DNA of 5,603 bases from Paenibacillus sp. (GCA_029239545.1 JARBUQ010000347.1:1-5603), one strand, 5' to 3'. Counted from the stretch's first letter, positions 1-5,603 are shown. The notes: generated by a model from the letters alone, not told the origin. Program-made: numbers and translations.

Positions 1-1418
1 AGCAGCATCTCATCATAGCCTTCGTAAGTAGTAGTCGATATGCCGTTAATGAATAACACCTCCGTAATGCCTCTTTCCTTAACGAAATCCAGAATATGCA
101 TGTCAAAGTACCGCAGATCAATAAAATATATTTGCTCATAATGGGGAAGCAGGAATGGAATGACTGGACTACCGTAAGAATCTTTGATAACCAGCAGCTT
201 CTTGCCATTGCTATTCTCTGTCCTGATATCCCCCCATGGCGAATCACCACCCAAAAACGCCGCGTAACCGCCAGCTGACGTGCTGCCATAGTCAATGTCC
301 ACCACATTCCGACTGAGCGGCGCATCATTGGACCAGTAGAGTGAATACTCATAAGGAACAAAAGGCTTATAGATCGTTACCGTATCCGGATTCTTCTTCA
401 GATTGGCATCCAGAGTTGCAGAATAGGCACTGCCAAGATATCCTTTTAGCTGCTCCGTCTCATACTCTCCAAGTGGCACAGGCTTTTCTCCGATCTGATC
501 CATGAAAGCTTTGTAGCCGTAATAGGCACCTAACGCTGTCCAATGATGATCCGTTCGGAAGTAAATATACTCCTCTGCATGCTTGCTTAGCTCCTTGTGT
601 GCATCAATGCCGATCACATTTTTGTTGTACATTTGGTTAACCTGATTAACTGCATATTGCTGAGAAGCTGAGAGCTCCTTGTATTTAGTCTCCTTAATAA
701 ATTCAACCGGAGATGGCGCGAGCATGGAGTACACTTTGATCTTCGGATCTATTCGGGATTGAAAATCATTAATGCCCTTAGTCAGTGATTGCGCAGCTGA
801 TGGATAGTAAGAGTACAGCGTCATCGCCCTGTCCTTGAGCACCAAATACCGCTCTGATTCCGTATCCCGCACACCGGTTGTGTCTGAGCCTGCTTCGGTC
901 GGAGTATGTGCCGGCGTTGGTGTCGGAGTCGATGCGCCAGTTGGCGAAGGTGAGCTCCCATTCCCTGGATGGGTTGGAGCATTAGGATCAGGCGTTACCG
1001 CTGGTGTTTTTCCTGGTGATGTTGAACCCGGATTGTCCTTGCCAGCCAGAGCGTTCTGTTCCTTGACTATATCCGGCGGTACAACTAATCCTCCCTTAAC
1101 CCGATCCTGAAACATGTTGTTGCCGCCCTTTTGCACCACAATCGAAGCCTTCTCCTCACCTTGCAGTCCGCGCAGGTCTTTGATCTGTGTACCTACCTGC
1201 ACCAGCGTATCTCGAAAAACGAAGTGATCAGCAAAATAATTATCAAACTCACGAAAATATTGCCCGCTCCACAAACTCGTCATGGAAAACTCCGGAAAAG
1301 GCTTCAATGTACGCATCTCCAGCTTGGAGACAGCCTCCCCGCCCTTTGGCAGGAACAGGTTCAGTAAGAATAAAGCAAATATAGAGAGCAGGAACAATAG
1401 AAAATTAACCTTTTTCAT
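1..1418 (-). CDS. DHHW-family polysaccharide O-acetyltransferase partner (AlgJ/AlgX/PatB-like), 3' end beyond window
   Basis: The frame is open from the ATG at 1418 to the left edge, giving 472 codons with no stop, so the C-terminus is missing. Residues 1-21 (MKKVNFLLFLLSIFALFLLN...) form a hydrophobic N-terminal anchor or signal segment. Family motifs follow in order: YFADHFVFRD at 61-70, RTDHHW at 288-293 (D290, H291, H292) and KDSYG at 412-416, with S414 the likely nucleophile of an SGNH-like triad. Known relatives act outside the membrane and transfer acetyl groups supplied by an AlgI/PatA-type MBOAT. That partner lies 18 bp upstream, so the two are probably one operon. The ATG at 1418 is chosen because AAAGGA (1427-1432) sits 8 nt before it; the in-frame ATG at 1424 is only 2 nt from it. 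Residues 128-182 are a Pro/Thr/Ser/Gly-rich spacer inside the domain. The acceptor polymer cannot be read from the sequence. Confidence 0.9.
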   Translation of the reverse strand, partial: MKKVNFLLFLLSIFALFLLNLFLPKGGEAVSKLEMRTLKPFPEFSMTSLWSGQYFREFDNYFADHFVFRDTLVQVGTQIKDLRGLQGEEKASIVVQKGGNNMFQDRVKGGLVVPPDIVKEQNALAGKDNPGSTSPGKTPAVTPDPNAPTHPGNGSSPSPTGASTPTPTPAHTPTEAGSDTTGVRDTESERYLVLKDRAMTLYSYYPSAAQSLTKGINDFQSRIDPKIKVYSMLAPSPVEFIKETKYKELSASQQYAVNQVNQMYNKNVIGIDAHKELSKHAEEYIYFRTDHHWTALGAYYGYKAFMDQIGEKPVPLGEYETEQLKGYLGSAYSATLDANLKKNPDTVTIYKPFVPYEYSLYWSNDAPLSRNVVDIDYGSTSAGGYAAFLGGDSPWGDIRTENSNGKKLLVIKDSYGSPVIPFLLPHYEQIYFIDLRYFDMHILDFVKERGITEVLFINGISTTTYEGYDEML

Positions 1419-1436
1419 CGCCATCGTCCTTTGCAG

Positions 1437-2846
1437 TTAGAATCGGAAGTAGAGGAAAGGGTTGTACGTACTGCCTACGAGCAAAGCGGTCGCAGCAGCC
1501 AGAATCGCAAGATTCATTACAGGCACTATAACTTGGCTGTATCGGGTCAAATTCACATTGAATTTGCGCTGAATGCCACCGAATACCCATGCAAACCAAG
1601 GTGTAGAAGCAACCGCGGCGATCAGTACCAGAATGAGATTATCCTTAGCAATAATTTGAAGCTCCGTTGTAATCCAAGTACTCTCGGTAATACCAAACAT
1701 AACGCCAAGGAACTGTACCCCTTCATTCAAGCTTGTAAAATAAAACCAGACCCAGCCTACCAGCATCGCAATGATCAAATAAAGATGAGAGACGAAACTC
1801 GGCAGCTTACTCAATATTTTGTCCAGAAAAGCTCGCTCCAAGTAAATCAATAGGCCAAAATACAACCCCCAAATAATAAAATTCCAGCTCGCTCCATGCC
1901 AGAATCCGGTCAAAAACCAGACGACGAACAAATTCCTTAAATAAAATCTCTTGTTTCCCCCCAGAGGGATGTAGACATAATCGCGGAAAAATCCGCCAAG
2001 CGACATATTCCACCTTCTCCAGAAATCACCCGCCGACTTGGAAATATACGGATAGTTGAAGTTCTCTCTCAGAGTGAAGCCGAACATCTTCCCTAATCCA
2101 ATCGCCATGTCCGAATAACCGGAGAAGTCGAAATAAATCTGGAAAGCAAACAAAATAATTCCGAACCATGCACCCAGAATGCTCGACCCGGCCACGCCTC
2201 CATCCAAAAGGTTGGAAGCTGTTTCCCCAATCGTGTTCGCAATGATCACCTTTTTGCCCAGACCAATCATGAAGCGATTAATTCCATCCGTGAACCCTGT
2301 CAGAGAGAAAACGCGCTTACGAATTTGTTCCTCGATATCCATGAAACGGATAATAGGCCCCGCAATAAGATGCGGAAAAAAAGATACGTATAAAAGCATC
2401 TGCATCGGGGATTTGGGAGCTTTGATCGTTCCCTTGTACACATCCACCGTATAACAAATAATTTCAAATGTGAAAAAAGAAATCCCGATCGGCAGGCCGA
2501 TATCCGAGTACGGAATATCCATCCGCAGCCAGCTATTGATATTATCCACCAGAAAGCCGGTATACTTAAAGTAGCTTAAGACAGCAATGTTCAGTGTTAC
2601 AGAGGAGATAAACAACGGTTTGGCCAGCTTCGTATGCCTGTACTTTTCTATTAATAGGGCAAATACGTATCCGACCAGCGCACATGCGATCAGCAAAAAG
2701 ATCCAGCCAGGCTCCCCCCAGGCATAAAACGCAAAAGAAAATACGATCAATACCCAGTTCCGGTACTTAATGCTCTTCGTAATGTAATAAACGACCAGTA
2801 AGATGGGGAGAAACAAATAGAGGAAAATCAAACTCGAAAATACCAA
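1437..2846 (-). CDS. MBOAT-family O-acyltransferase (AlgI/PatA-like)
   Basis: This is a polytopic membrane protein that would carry acetyl groups from the cytoplasm to an extracytoplasmic acceptor enzyme. From the proposed TTG start at 2846 it has 469 residues, the usual AlgI-type length, and begins MVFSSLIFLYLFLP, which is how the family normally starts. Landmarks in this numbering are FFPHLIAGPIIRF near 156-168, DFSGYSDMAIG at 240-250, FWRRWNMSL near 276-283, RDYVYIPLGG near 288-297, and FWHGASWNF with the presumed catalytic histidine at 317. AAAGGAG (2858-2864) precedes the TTG by 11 nt. The frame is open further upstream to a GTG at 2909 and an ATG at 2900, but neither has a Shine-Dalgarno sequence, and the extra 21 residues are charged and atypical. 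Many relatives have RRWH where this protein has RRWN (N280). The DHHW partner starts 18 bp after the TAA, which argues for co-translation. PatA of the Bacillus cell-wall acetylation systems is an equally good comparison. Confidence 0.93.
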   Translation of the reverse strand: MVFSSLIFLYLFLPILLVVYYITKSIKYRNWVLIVFSFAFYAWGEPGWIFLLIACALVGYVFALLIEKYRHTKLAKPLFISSVTLNIAVLSYFKYTGFLVDNINSWLRMDIPYSDIGLPIGISFFTFEIICYTVDVYKGTIKAPKSPMQMLLYVSFFPHLIAGPIIRFMDIEEQIRKRVFSLTGFTDGINRFMIGLGKKVIIANTIGETASNLLDGGVAGSSILGAWFGIILFAFQIYFDFSGYSDMAIGLGKMFGFTLRENFNYPYISKSAGDFWRRWNMSLGGFFRDYVYIPLGGNKRFYLRNLFVVWFLTGFWHGASWNFIIWGLYFGLLIYLERAFLDKILSKLPSFVSHLYLIIAMLVGWVWFYFTSLNEGVQFLGVMFGITESTWITTELQIIAKDNLILVLIAAVASTPWFAWVFGGIQRKFNVNLTRYSQVIVPVMNLAILAAATALLVGSTYNPFLYFRF

Positions 2847-3132
2847 GGCTAAACGCGCTCCTTTGTGTGGCTGATGCTGATGCCGCCGATCGCGGAACAT
2901 GCTAACCACAGGATCTTGCAGAATGGGTACATATAACGTATATAACCTAGATGTATTCTACATCTTTCGCCAATTTCCTCTATGGGATGCCGTTTGAGGA
3001 TGCGCGCTACTCTTACGCGATAAATACTGGAAGCTTGCAATTGCGGGGTGCTGCCGATCTTATCTGTAAAGCAACGATCCTGCTGTAAGCTCCGCACCAG
3101 CTGCCAACGGAGCCTCCACCAACCCATCTGCC
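2847..3132. other. Gene-free upstream region of the acetylation operon
   Basis: No convincing gene is present. The minus-strand frame 2849-3127 (92 codons) lacks a recognisable motif and a good Shine-Dalgarno sequence. The stretch must hold the minus-strand promoter of the MBOAT/DHHW operon. On that strand TTATATACGTTATATG (around 2930-2945) supplies possible -10 elements, but no good -35 at proper spacing was found. A 6-bp perfect stem, GCTCCG (3089-3094) with CGGAGC (3108-3113) around a 13-nt loop, has no U-tract on either side and so is not an obvious terminator. Confidence 0.5.
2949..2965. promoter_or_regulatory. Perfect 7+3+7 palindrome, candidate operator
   Basis: The sequence AGATGTA-TTC-TACATCT is a perfect inverted repeat with a 3-bp centre. 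It lies about 100 bp upstream of the MBOAT start and next to the AT-rich -10-like sequences on the minus strand, a position suited to a dimeric repressor or activator. No specific regulator is recognised, and the role is inference from symmetry and position alone. Confidence 0.35.
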
Positions 3133-3348
3133 GTGGATGTTAACCAAAGTTTGCTAATAGTGAGCCTATCTTTACTAAATCCAGCTCTAATCCGTGTTGC
3201 TCGGTGAATAGTAAACCCAGCTTATGCTATTGGTTAATCACACTTAACAAATAACATAAGTTAGGTTTACTACCCCATGTGAATCTGCAGGTCGAGCCCC
3301 ATTTAGTTAATTTACCTTTACAAATAGCGAACTTAACTTAACAACCTC
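3133..3348. repeat. 216-bp gapless imperfect palindrome (MITE-like hairpin element)
   Basis: Arms 3133-3237 and 3244-3348 (105 bp each, 6-bp centre TCACAC) pair without gaps, at about 68 of 105 positions by hand count. The inner part, 3211-3237 against 3244-3270, matches at 23 of 27 positions, including the conserved CTTATG/CATAAG core. The outer part, 3133-3180 against 3301-3348, matches at about 33 of 48, with GTTAA, GCTA and ACTAAAT blocks. The part between (3181-3210 against 3271-3300) matches at only 12 of 30, yet is exactly the same length in both arms. The register kept over 105 bp shows a single structure. It has no coding capacity. It could be a non-autonomous mobile element, a REP/BIME-like intergenic repeat or the gene of a structured RNA. 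No clear target-site duplication was found. Confidence 0.65.
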
Positions 3349-3377
3349 AATTGGAGCGTCAAGAAAGCATAAAGTAC

Positions 3378-3406
3378 TTGTGCGATCCGCCCGTACTCGG
3401 TATGAT
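3378..3406 (+). promoter_or_regulatory. Putative sigma-A promoter of the DUF559-type gene
   Basis: TTGTGC (3378-3383, matching the first half of TTGACA) and TATGAT (3401-3406, 5 of 6 to TATAAT) are separated by exactly 17 bp. Transcription would start near 3413, about 20 nt before the intrinsic terminator and about 85-95 nt before the gene. The -35 box is weak, so this is a candidate only. Confidence 0.45.
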
Positions 3407-3433
3407 TAGAGAAAGAATAACTTTGGAGTGAAG

Positions 3434-3476
3434 AACACCCCACAAGCAGACTCGATCTGTTTTGGGGTGTTTTTTT
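3434..3476 (+). terminator. Intrinsic terminator in the leader of the DUF559-type gene
   Basis: AACACCCC (3434-3441) pairs with GGGGTGTT (3464-3471). Inside that, CAGA (3447-3450) pairs with TCTG (3456-3459) around a CTCGA loop. Seven T residues (3470-3476) follow, so the orientation is plus. There is no plus-strand gene upstream in this window for it to end, and the Shine-Dalgarno sequence of the next gene begins only 15 bp later. Its place between the promoter and the gene suggests conditional read-through. Confidence 0.8.
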
Positions 3477-3490
3477 GCATCTTCAGTCGA

Positions 3491-3509
3491 TAAGGAGTGT
3501 ATAGACATG
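3491..3509 (+). promoter_or_regulatory. Shine-Dalgarno and ATG pair that is out of frame with the gene it precedes
   Basis: TAAGGAG (3491-3497) is followed after 9 nt by ATG (3507-3509), the best initiation signal in this region. That ATG reads a frame ending at 3674, with no family resemblance, whereas the conserved protein is in the frame that begins with the GTG inside the Shine-Dalgarno sequence. This site decides how the DUF559-type gene is read. Confidence 0.6.
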
Positions 3510-4180
3510 CATCACCCGAATCTCCGGCTTTCATTGAACAATTCGAACGGGAAGCGGCGAGTAAAGGATTGTACCGCAACAAGCTTGGCGAAGCTGAGCT
3601 GCTGTTCTTGCAGGAAGTGTGGGGGCCGGCTTTCCAGTATAATTACGAAGGGCTTCGGGCGGAATATCCACTGAAAGATTTTAAGGGAGGCCAGCGATTC
3701 GCTGACTTTGTCTACATCCACAACGGCATCAAGCTGTTACTGGAAATCGACGGCTTCACCACCCACGCCCGCAATATTTCACCTGGTGATTTCGATGATC
3801 ACCTTACCCGCCAGAACGATCTCATTCTCTCTGGTTGGCTCGTCCTGCGATTCACCGCCCACCAAGTGGAGAAGAACGCATCTGTTTGCCAGCGGCAAAT
3901 CAAACAAGCCATCGGACATTGGTGGTCACTTACGCACGCAACTCTCTCAACCAAGGACTCCGACATCTGGACGTTTCGAAGACAATATGTCGTTCATCTC
4001 GCGTTCCGCAACAAAGGGCTCGTAACTCCCTCCCAAGTCTCCACCGCCTTTGACATCAGCAAAGTATCCTCCATACATTGGCTCAAACGCTTCTCAGAAG
4101 AAGGCCTCTTCACCCCTGTGGGGCCAACAACGCGAGTTAGAACGTACATGTTAGTCCAATACAAAAGCGGGGAGCTCTAG
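3497..4180 (+). CDS. DUF559-type PD-(D/E)XK nuclease-fold protein with C-terminal winged-helix-like region
   Basis: The 227-residue reading has a nuclease-like fold in its first 140 residues. GEAELLFLQEVW lies at 31-42, RFADF (D70) is followed by LLEIDGFTTH (E83, D85, H90), then RQND (105-108) and GWLVLRF (113-119). The D...ExD spacing and the following Arg/Trp block are typical of the DUF559/Vsr-like branch of PD-(D/E)XK proteins. Residues from about 156 to 222 read as helix-turn-helix or winged-helix (VTPSQVSTAFDISKVSSIHWLKRF), suggesting DNA binding. Related proteins occur as orphans in Paenibacillus; their biological role is not known to me. The start is uncertain: the frame opens after the TAA at 3491 with a GTG at 3497 that overlaps TAAGGAG (3491-3497), while the ATG 9 nt after that sequence (3507) is out of frame. 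The gene could therefore carry a 5' frameshift. DNA cleavage activity is inferred, not shown. Confidence 0.8.
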   Translation: MYRHASPESPAFIEQFEREAASKGLYRNKLGEAELLFLQEVWGPAFQYNYEGLRAEYPLKDFKGGQRFADFVYIHNGIKLLLEIDGFTTHARNISPGDFDDHLTRQNDLILSGWLVLRFTAHQVEKNASVCQRQIKQAIGHWWSLTHATLSTKDSDIWTFRRQYVVHLAFRNKGLVTPSQVSTAFDISKVSSIHWLKRFSEEGLFTPVGPTTRVRTYMLVQYKSGEL

Positions 4181-4235
4181 CTGCAAGCTTTTGGGGCTGC
4201 CAGGTCAAACATTAACTTATGACTGGATTATTCGC

Positions 4236-4269
4236 AAAAAAGAGACCCACAGCAACGGGCTGCGGGTCT
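4236..4269 (-). terminator. Intrinsic terminator of the RQC/zinc-ribbon gene
   Basis: AGACCCACAGC (4243-4253) and GCTGCGGGTCT (4259-4269) form an 11-position stem with one non-Watson-Crick position and a 5-nt loop. On the minus strand that position is a G-U pair, and the six A residues at 4236-4241 become a U-tract directly after the hairpin. It lies about 180 bp beyond the stop of the minus-strand gene. On the plus strand the following sequence is poor in T, so it would stop the DUF559-type transcript less well. Confidence 0.75.
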
Positions 4270-4449
4270 TAAGCATTGCTATATTAAAAAGGGGGTCGAG
4301 TTCTATTATAACCCGGGTTCATTAAGCCCAGATGAATATAACATTTCAATTCTATTACAATATGTCTCTACATAAGCAAGCGTTTCTTCGCTTACATGCT
4401 ACTGGGTATACTTTTCAATCTTTGGAGAAGGTTGCGTCCATCCGCGCCC

Positions 4450-5196
4450 TCAAGAGAGCATCTTGTCGAGACATGTCGGACATAGCGTCGGAAATTGCAA
4501 CCCAGCCTCCGTATAGTAATCGGGATCCCGCTCATTGAATACGAAGACCCTAGGGCATTTATAACAATCCAGGAAAATCGGGGCTTTTCCAGCTTGAAGC
4601 AAAGTCTCGGCACGTACTCGTTTCAAGTCTTCCCACGCAATGTCATTCATGGTCTCCCGCTGCTCCAGTGCGTCGATAACATTACGAATTTCCGCCTTAA
4701 TTTTCTTGTATGCTGTTCTCTCCCATAATTTCAAATAGGAAATGTACTTCTTATTTCCTGTGCGCAGTATTTGGTATAGGAATAGAAGGATCAGTCCCCT
4801 GTTGCAATCCTTTAAATAGTCGAAGCTGATAGGGATAATGCGGTTATCAATACCGAGATCCCATTCCCGGAGAAATTCAACGCTGAGCCTCTCCCTTTCC
4901 ACTGCCCACCCGCGAGCTGTGAACACGATCGTGGGAAGCTTCCAGTTTAGCTGTGTTTCCAAAAAATCCGTTTTAATCATGTGATCTATTTTTTGCATAA
5001 TAGCCTCCAGGGTCAAATCCGCAAAATATCCATAGGCCGGATTTTTCTCCAGACCCAACTCCTGTACCTTTTTGTCCTTGGATCCTTTTAATATTTTGCT
5101 GAGAAGTGTTCTTCCACCCTGAGCGATAATATCATCCGCCGCACGTAGAATCGCATAAATTTCCTGCTTAGGCAGCAGTTCATTCCGTTTAGCCAT
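4450..5196 (-). CDS. RQC-type winged-helix DNA-binding protein with C-terminal zinc ribbon (RQC-minor-1-like)
   Basis: The 248-residue protein opens with an RQC-like region at about 11-100: YAILRAADDIIAQGGRT, then SKILKGSKDKKVQELGL, then YGYFADLT and the LPTIVFTARGWAVE hairpin segment. This is the DNA-binding winged helix found at the end of RecQ helicases, here with no helicase motifs, as in proteins annotated RQC-minor-1 family (name from memory). The middle (about 105-200) is helical and charged and not recognised. The end has four cysteines, CYKC (C211, C214) and CPTC (C239, C242), around a FVFNERDPDYYTEAGLQFP core, resembling zf-trcl-type zinc ribbons. The ATG at 5196 is preceded by AAAGGA at 11 nt, and GAGG abuts the ATG. 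It is monocistronic here and convergent with the DUF559-type gene. Its cellular role is unknown; DNA or RNA structure recognition is a reasonable inference. Confidence 0.85.
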   Translation of the reverse strand: MAKRNELLPKQEIYAILRAADDIIAQGGRTLLSKILKGSKDKKVQELGLEKNPAYGYFADLTLEAIMQKIDHMIKTDFLETQLNWKLPTIVFTARGWAVERERLSVEFLREWDLGIDNRIIPISFDYLKDCNRGLILLFLYQILRTGNKKYISYLKLWERTAYKKIKAEIRNVIDALEQRETMNDIAWEDLKRVRAETLLQAGKAPIFLDCYKCPRVFVFNERDPDYYTEAGLQFPTLCPTCLDKMLS

Positions 5197-5552
5197 CCTC
5201 GTTCAGTTCCTTTCATTATCACTATTAAAATAATCTCCTTACCCATTATAAGTTATAACAACTGCAGCCTTTCTGCAATTCCTCTACGGTCAAGTGCAAC
5301 TCACAACAAGAAAAGCCTGATAGTTTTCTTCGAAAACTTTCGGCTGTTGACCTTAGGTTCCTTTGATGATTTTTTTAGAGGTTGGAATCCAAAGGCAAAG
5401 GCGAACACTTCGTTTCTCCGCTCCACCTTCCTGCCCCTTGGATTCTATGTACGATCAAAACGTTACGGTTCTTCCCAGGTCATCCTCCACAGTTCTTCCC
5501 CTCGACCTGCTTGTCGCGCCCCCGGATATTCAGCCCTTTCCGCCATTCCACC
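5197..5552. other. Gene-free region rich in small inverted repeats
   Basis: No supported gene was found. The stretch carries the leader of the minus-strand gene and then several hairpins. AGTTTTC-TTC-GAAAACT (5322-5338) lies inside AGCC/GGCT (5314-5317 with 5342-5345) and GGTCAA/TTGACC (5288-5293 with 5347-5352). A second structure pairs GAATCCAA (5385-5392) with TTGGATTC (5438-5445), then GGCA with TGCC and AAGG with CCTT. None has a following U-tract, so they do not look like terminators. Confidence 0.45.
5245..5250 (-). promoter_or_regulatory. Possible -10 element for the RQC/zinc-ribbon gene
   Basis: On the minus strand TATAAT is followed by GGG about 50 nt upstream of the ATG at 5196. 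No good -35 lies at 17 bp (GAAAGG); TTGCAG is 22 bp away, or 15 bp from the overlapping TATAAC. A weak or activator-dependent promoter would fit, but the call rests on one hexamer. Confidence 0.3.
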
Positions 5553-5603
5553 TGCCTTAGTAAGGCAATCTTCGTTATTAATAAAGCGATCCTCACTAAA
5601 TCT
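5553..5603. repeat. Possible diverged arm of a second palindromic element, cut by the window edge
   Basis: A perfect 7-bp hairpin, TGCCTTA-G-TAAGGCA (5553-5567), is followed by a stretch ending CTCACTAAATCT. That end aligns without gaps to one arm of the 3133-3348 element (ending TTTACTAAATCC) at about 23 of 36 positions. It aligns similarly to the reverse complement of the other arm at about 23 of 35. The resemblance is moderate and the second half would lie outside the window. Confidence 0.35.

Noticed and set aside
835..1110. 91-codon plus-strand Gly/Val-rich frame
   Set aside because: It is the antisense shadow of the Pro/Thr-rich spacer in the DHHW gene; the repeated GV pattern comes from Pro/Thr codons on the other strand.
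2849..3127. 92-codon minus-strand frame ending 2 nt before the MBOAT TTG start
   Set aside because: It has no recognisable motif, no good Shine-Dalgarno sequence and an unlikely Arg/Cys/Ile-rich composition. Its junction with the TTG start is probably coincidental.
3428..3493. 21-codon GTG frame across the terminator, a possible leader peptide
   Set aside because: GGAG overlaps the GTG with no spacing, and the codons mostly restate the terminator hairpin and T-tract. There is no run of one amino acid's codons as in classical attenuators.
4288..4316. GGGTT/GACCC stem followed by TTTTT on the minus strand
   Set aside because: The stem is only 5 bp with a long loop, too weak beside the terminator at 4243-4269, though a minor contribution is possible.
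4376..4395. GCAAGCG/CGCTTAC hairpin as a terminator for the minus-strand gene
   Set aside because: No U-tract follows on either strand; the hairpin at 4243-4269 is much better.
4332..4538. 68-codon plus-strand frame between the convergent genes
   Set aside because: No Shine-Dalgarno sequence precedes either ATG (4332 or 4362), and its second half lies antisense to the well-supported zinc-ribbon end of the RQC gene.
5400..5415. Possible SOS (LexA) box at CGAACACTTCG
   Set aside because: The Bacillota LexA box needs CGAAC and GTTCG halves 4 bp apart; the second half here is CGTTT.
5363..5560. 65-codon plus-strand frame at the right end
   Set aside because: It spans the hairpin-rich intergenic stretch, has no Shine-Dalgarno sequence and ends in a Pro-rich tail with no family resemblance.

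Overview
The window looks like low-to-mid-GC Bacillota, most likely a Paenibacillus or close relative. The reasons are strong Shine-Dalgarno sequences of the AAGGAG type, a DUF559-type protein with an added C-terminal helix-turn-helix-like region, an RQC-minor-type DNA-binding protein, and an AlgI/DHHW acetylation pair of the kind common in Gram-positive envelope loci. The genus is inferred from memory of these families, not from a search.

Left part (1-2846, minus strand): a two-gene unit for O-acetylation of an extracellular polymer. The upstream gene (1437-2846) is a membrane-bound O-acyltransferase (MBOAT, AlgI/PatA type). The downstream gene (1-1418, running off the left edge) is its extracytoplasmic partner with DHF, DHHW and KDSYG motifs (AlgJ/AlgX/PatB type). 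They are 18 bp apart and probably co-transcribed. The MBOAT would pass acetyl groups across the membrane and the DHHW protein would place them on the polymer, perhaps an exopolysaccharide or secondary cell-wall polysaccharide.

Middle (2847-3496): a 650-bp gene-free stretch. It contains a short perfect palindrome near the acetylation operon, and a 216-bp gapless imperfect palindrome (3133-3348) that looks like a non-autonomous, hairpin-forming repeat. After these come a putative promoter and a strong intrinsic terminator only 20-30 bp before the next gene, an arrangement that suggests attenuation.

Right part (3497-5196): two convergent genes. On the plus strand is an orphan nuclease-fold protein (DUF559/PD-(D/E)XK type) with a probable winged-helix tail; its best Shine-Dalgarno sequence points to an out-of-frame ATG. 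On the minus strand is an RQC-type winged-helix protein with a C-terminal four-cysteine zinc ribbon. A terminator between them has its U-tract on the minus strand.

Right edge (5197-5603): gene-free, dense in small inverted repeats, and ending in what may be one diverged arm of a second copy of the long palindromic repeat.
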